Source of the DNA: an uncultured Lachnospiraceae bacterium
GTDB lineage: Bacteria; Bacillota; Clostridia; Lachnospirales; Lachnospiraceae
Assembly (NCBI GenBank): GCA_947630125.1
Contig: CANRGO010000022.1
Location: forward strand, 1 to 34,156
Length of the DNA stretch: 34,156 nucleotides
Direction: 5' to 3'
How positions within the stretch are numbered: the stretch's first letter is position 1; each line of letters starts with the position of its first letter. Below, piece after piece: positions 33,555 to 34,156 of this stretch. A program made the translations under genes and the position numbers. The notes beneath the pieces are model-generated. The model made no database searches. It was not told the DNA's origin and worked only from the letters and a program-made list of their open reading frames with translations.

Positions 33555-34156
33555 TAGCGTATCAGGTATATCAAATGAGTGGCATAGAGAAGTTAAAAGT
33601 TCTAGGAATAGGAGTTCTGCGTATTATTTTGCTTGCATATTTTTTCTATGGGTCTTTTTGGTTTGGAATATTCATAAGTCCTTTTCTTTTGCTTTATTTC
33701 AAAGAAGAAAAAGAGCGAAGAAGGAAGCAGAGATTGTGGTCACTAAATTTGGAATTTCGAGAATTACTTCTCATGCTGGCAGCATTATTACAAGCTGGGT
33801 ACTCAGTTGAAAAGGCTTTGATTATGGCTAAGGAGGATTTGGAATTACTTTTTGGTAAGAAAAGTGATCTGGTAAAAGAACTGGTTCATATGGAAAGTGC
33901 CTTACGGAGTAACATAACATTGGAAGAAGTGCTGGAAGAGTTTAGTTTACGTTCAGGTTTAGAAGATATTGAAGAATTTTATTCCGTATTCTCAATAGCC
34001 AAAAAAAATGGTGGAAACATCAATCACATTTTACGGTATGGAGCAGAAAAGATTTCTGAAAAAATACAGGTAAAAGAAGAAATTCAAAATTTCTCGTGTA
34101 TTTTCTCAACTTTCCAGTATTTACGGGTTTTCCCGCCCATCAACATCTATGTAATT
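33551..34156 (+). CDS. Tad pilus inner-membrane platform protein, TadB/TadC-like (3' end outside window)
   Basis: 202 codons are present. The ATG overlaps the TadA stop as ATGA, with GGAGG 4 bases upstream; an ATG four bases earlier is in another frame. The protein starts MIAYQVYQMSGIEKLKVLGI, has a hydrophobic hairpin at about 17-50, a basic loop (KEEKERRRKQ) and then the start of a T2SSF domain: LEFRELLLMLAALLQAGYSV followed by GNINHILRYGAEKISEKI. Such proteins form the membrane platform turned by TadA. After about residue 180 the text no longer resembles the family (NFSCIFSTFQYLRVF), which may mean divergence or a frame or sequence problem near 34090. Confidence 0.85.
   Translation, partial: MIAYQVYQMSGIEKLKVLGIGVLRIILLAYFFYGSFWFGIFISPFLLLYFKEEKERRRKQRLWSLNLEFRELLLMLAALLQAGYSVEKALIMAKEDLELLFGKKSDLVKELVHMESALRSNITLEEVLEEFSLRSGLEDIEEFYSVFSIAKKNGGNINHILRYGAEKISEKIQVKEEIQNFSCIFSTFQYLRVFPPINIYVI

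Noticed and set aside
33547-33810. An 87-codon plus-strand frame at the TadB start.
   Set aside because: The frame starting four bases later overlaps the TadA stop as ATGA, stays open to the window end and shows T2SSF features; this one is out of frame.

Overview
The window looks like chromosomal DNA of a low-GC, flagellated, anaerobic Clostridia, most likely a plant-fibre-degrading member of the Lachnospiraceae. The support is a pyruvate:ferredoxin oxidoreductase, the protein families present (DUF5685, a giant FliK-like protein, a clostridial Tad system), strong AGGAGG-type ribosome binding sites, AT-rich spacers and many short intrinsic terminators. Species is not determinable from the sequence alone. 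I see no phage, insertion sequence, CRISPR array or rRNA.

Layout, left to right. (1) 1-1005, minus: N-terminal third of pyruvate:ferredoxin oxidoreductase. (2) 1321-4073, plus: membrane acyltransferase overlapping a MurJ/SpoVB-type flippase, ended by a terminator. (3) 4224-5543, plus: O-acetylhomoserine sulfhydrylase with a near-consensus promoter. (4) 5566-7461, minus: a tight three-gene cassette of membrane zinc-ribbon protein, DUF5685 protein and J-domain/TPR protein with a Cys-rich tail. (5) 7612-10671: AraC-type regulator divergent from a GH127 beta-L-arabinofuranosidase. (6) 10754-11738: a multi-hairpin element, then an MNT nucleotidyltransferase/HEPN pair and a bidirectional terminator. 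(7) 11744-13030, minus: aroA. (8) 13201-16136, plus: UPF0340 protein, MraY-like glycosyl-phosphate transferase and a GH5 lipoprotein glucanase. (9) 16197-17927, minus: chemoreceptor. (10) 18151-19890, plus: a 57-residue basic protein missed by ordinary ORF cut-offs, then a cytoplasmic SGNH carbohydrate esterase. (11) 19952-20024, minus: tRNA-Lys(CUU), whose promoter overlaps that of tatD-ksgA (20122-21769, plus). (12) 21885-26382, plus: a TPR/acidic/pseudo-AAA+ protein and glycogen branching enzyme. (13) 26491-31138, plus: a flagellar operon of FliK-like giant protein, flagellin and FliS. (14) 31343-34156, plus: the start of a Tad pilus operon (TadZ-like, TadA/CpaF, TadB-like, cut by the window edge).

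How the genes work together. Several concern plant polysaccharide use: the GH5 lipoprotein would cut beta-glucan outside the cell, while GH127 and the esterase lack signal peptides and would finish imported oligosaccharides inside. The chemoreceptor, flagellar genes and Tad genes concern swimming and attachment. The chemoreceptor and the flagellar operon share a sigma-D-like CCGAAAT box with N15 spacing, and in the flagellar case this promoter sits directly on the glgB terminator.

Points I consider most worth checking are the DUF5685 cassette (aspartate-rich motifs resembling class I isoprenoid synthases), the promoter-in-terminator arrangement, four genes whose stop codon sits in the loop of their own terminator, the overlapping tRNA-Lys/tatD promoters, the hairpin element before the MNT/HEPN pair, and two P-loop proteins that lack the catalytic lysine.
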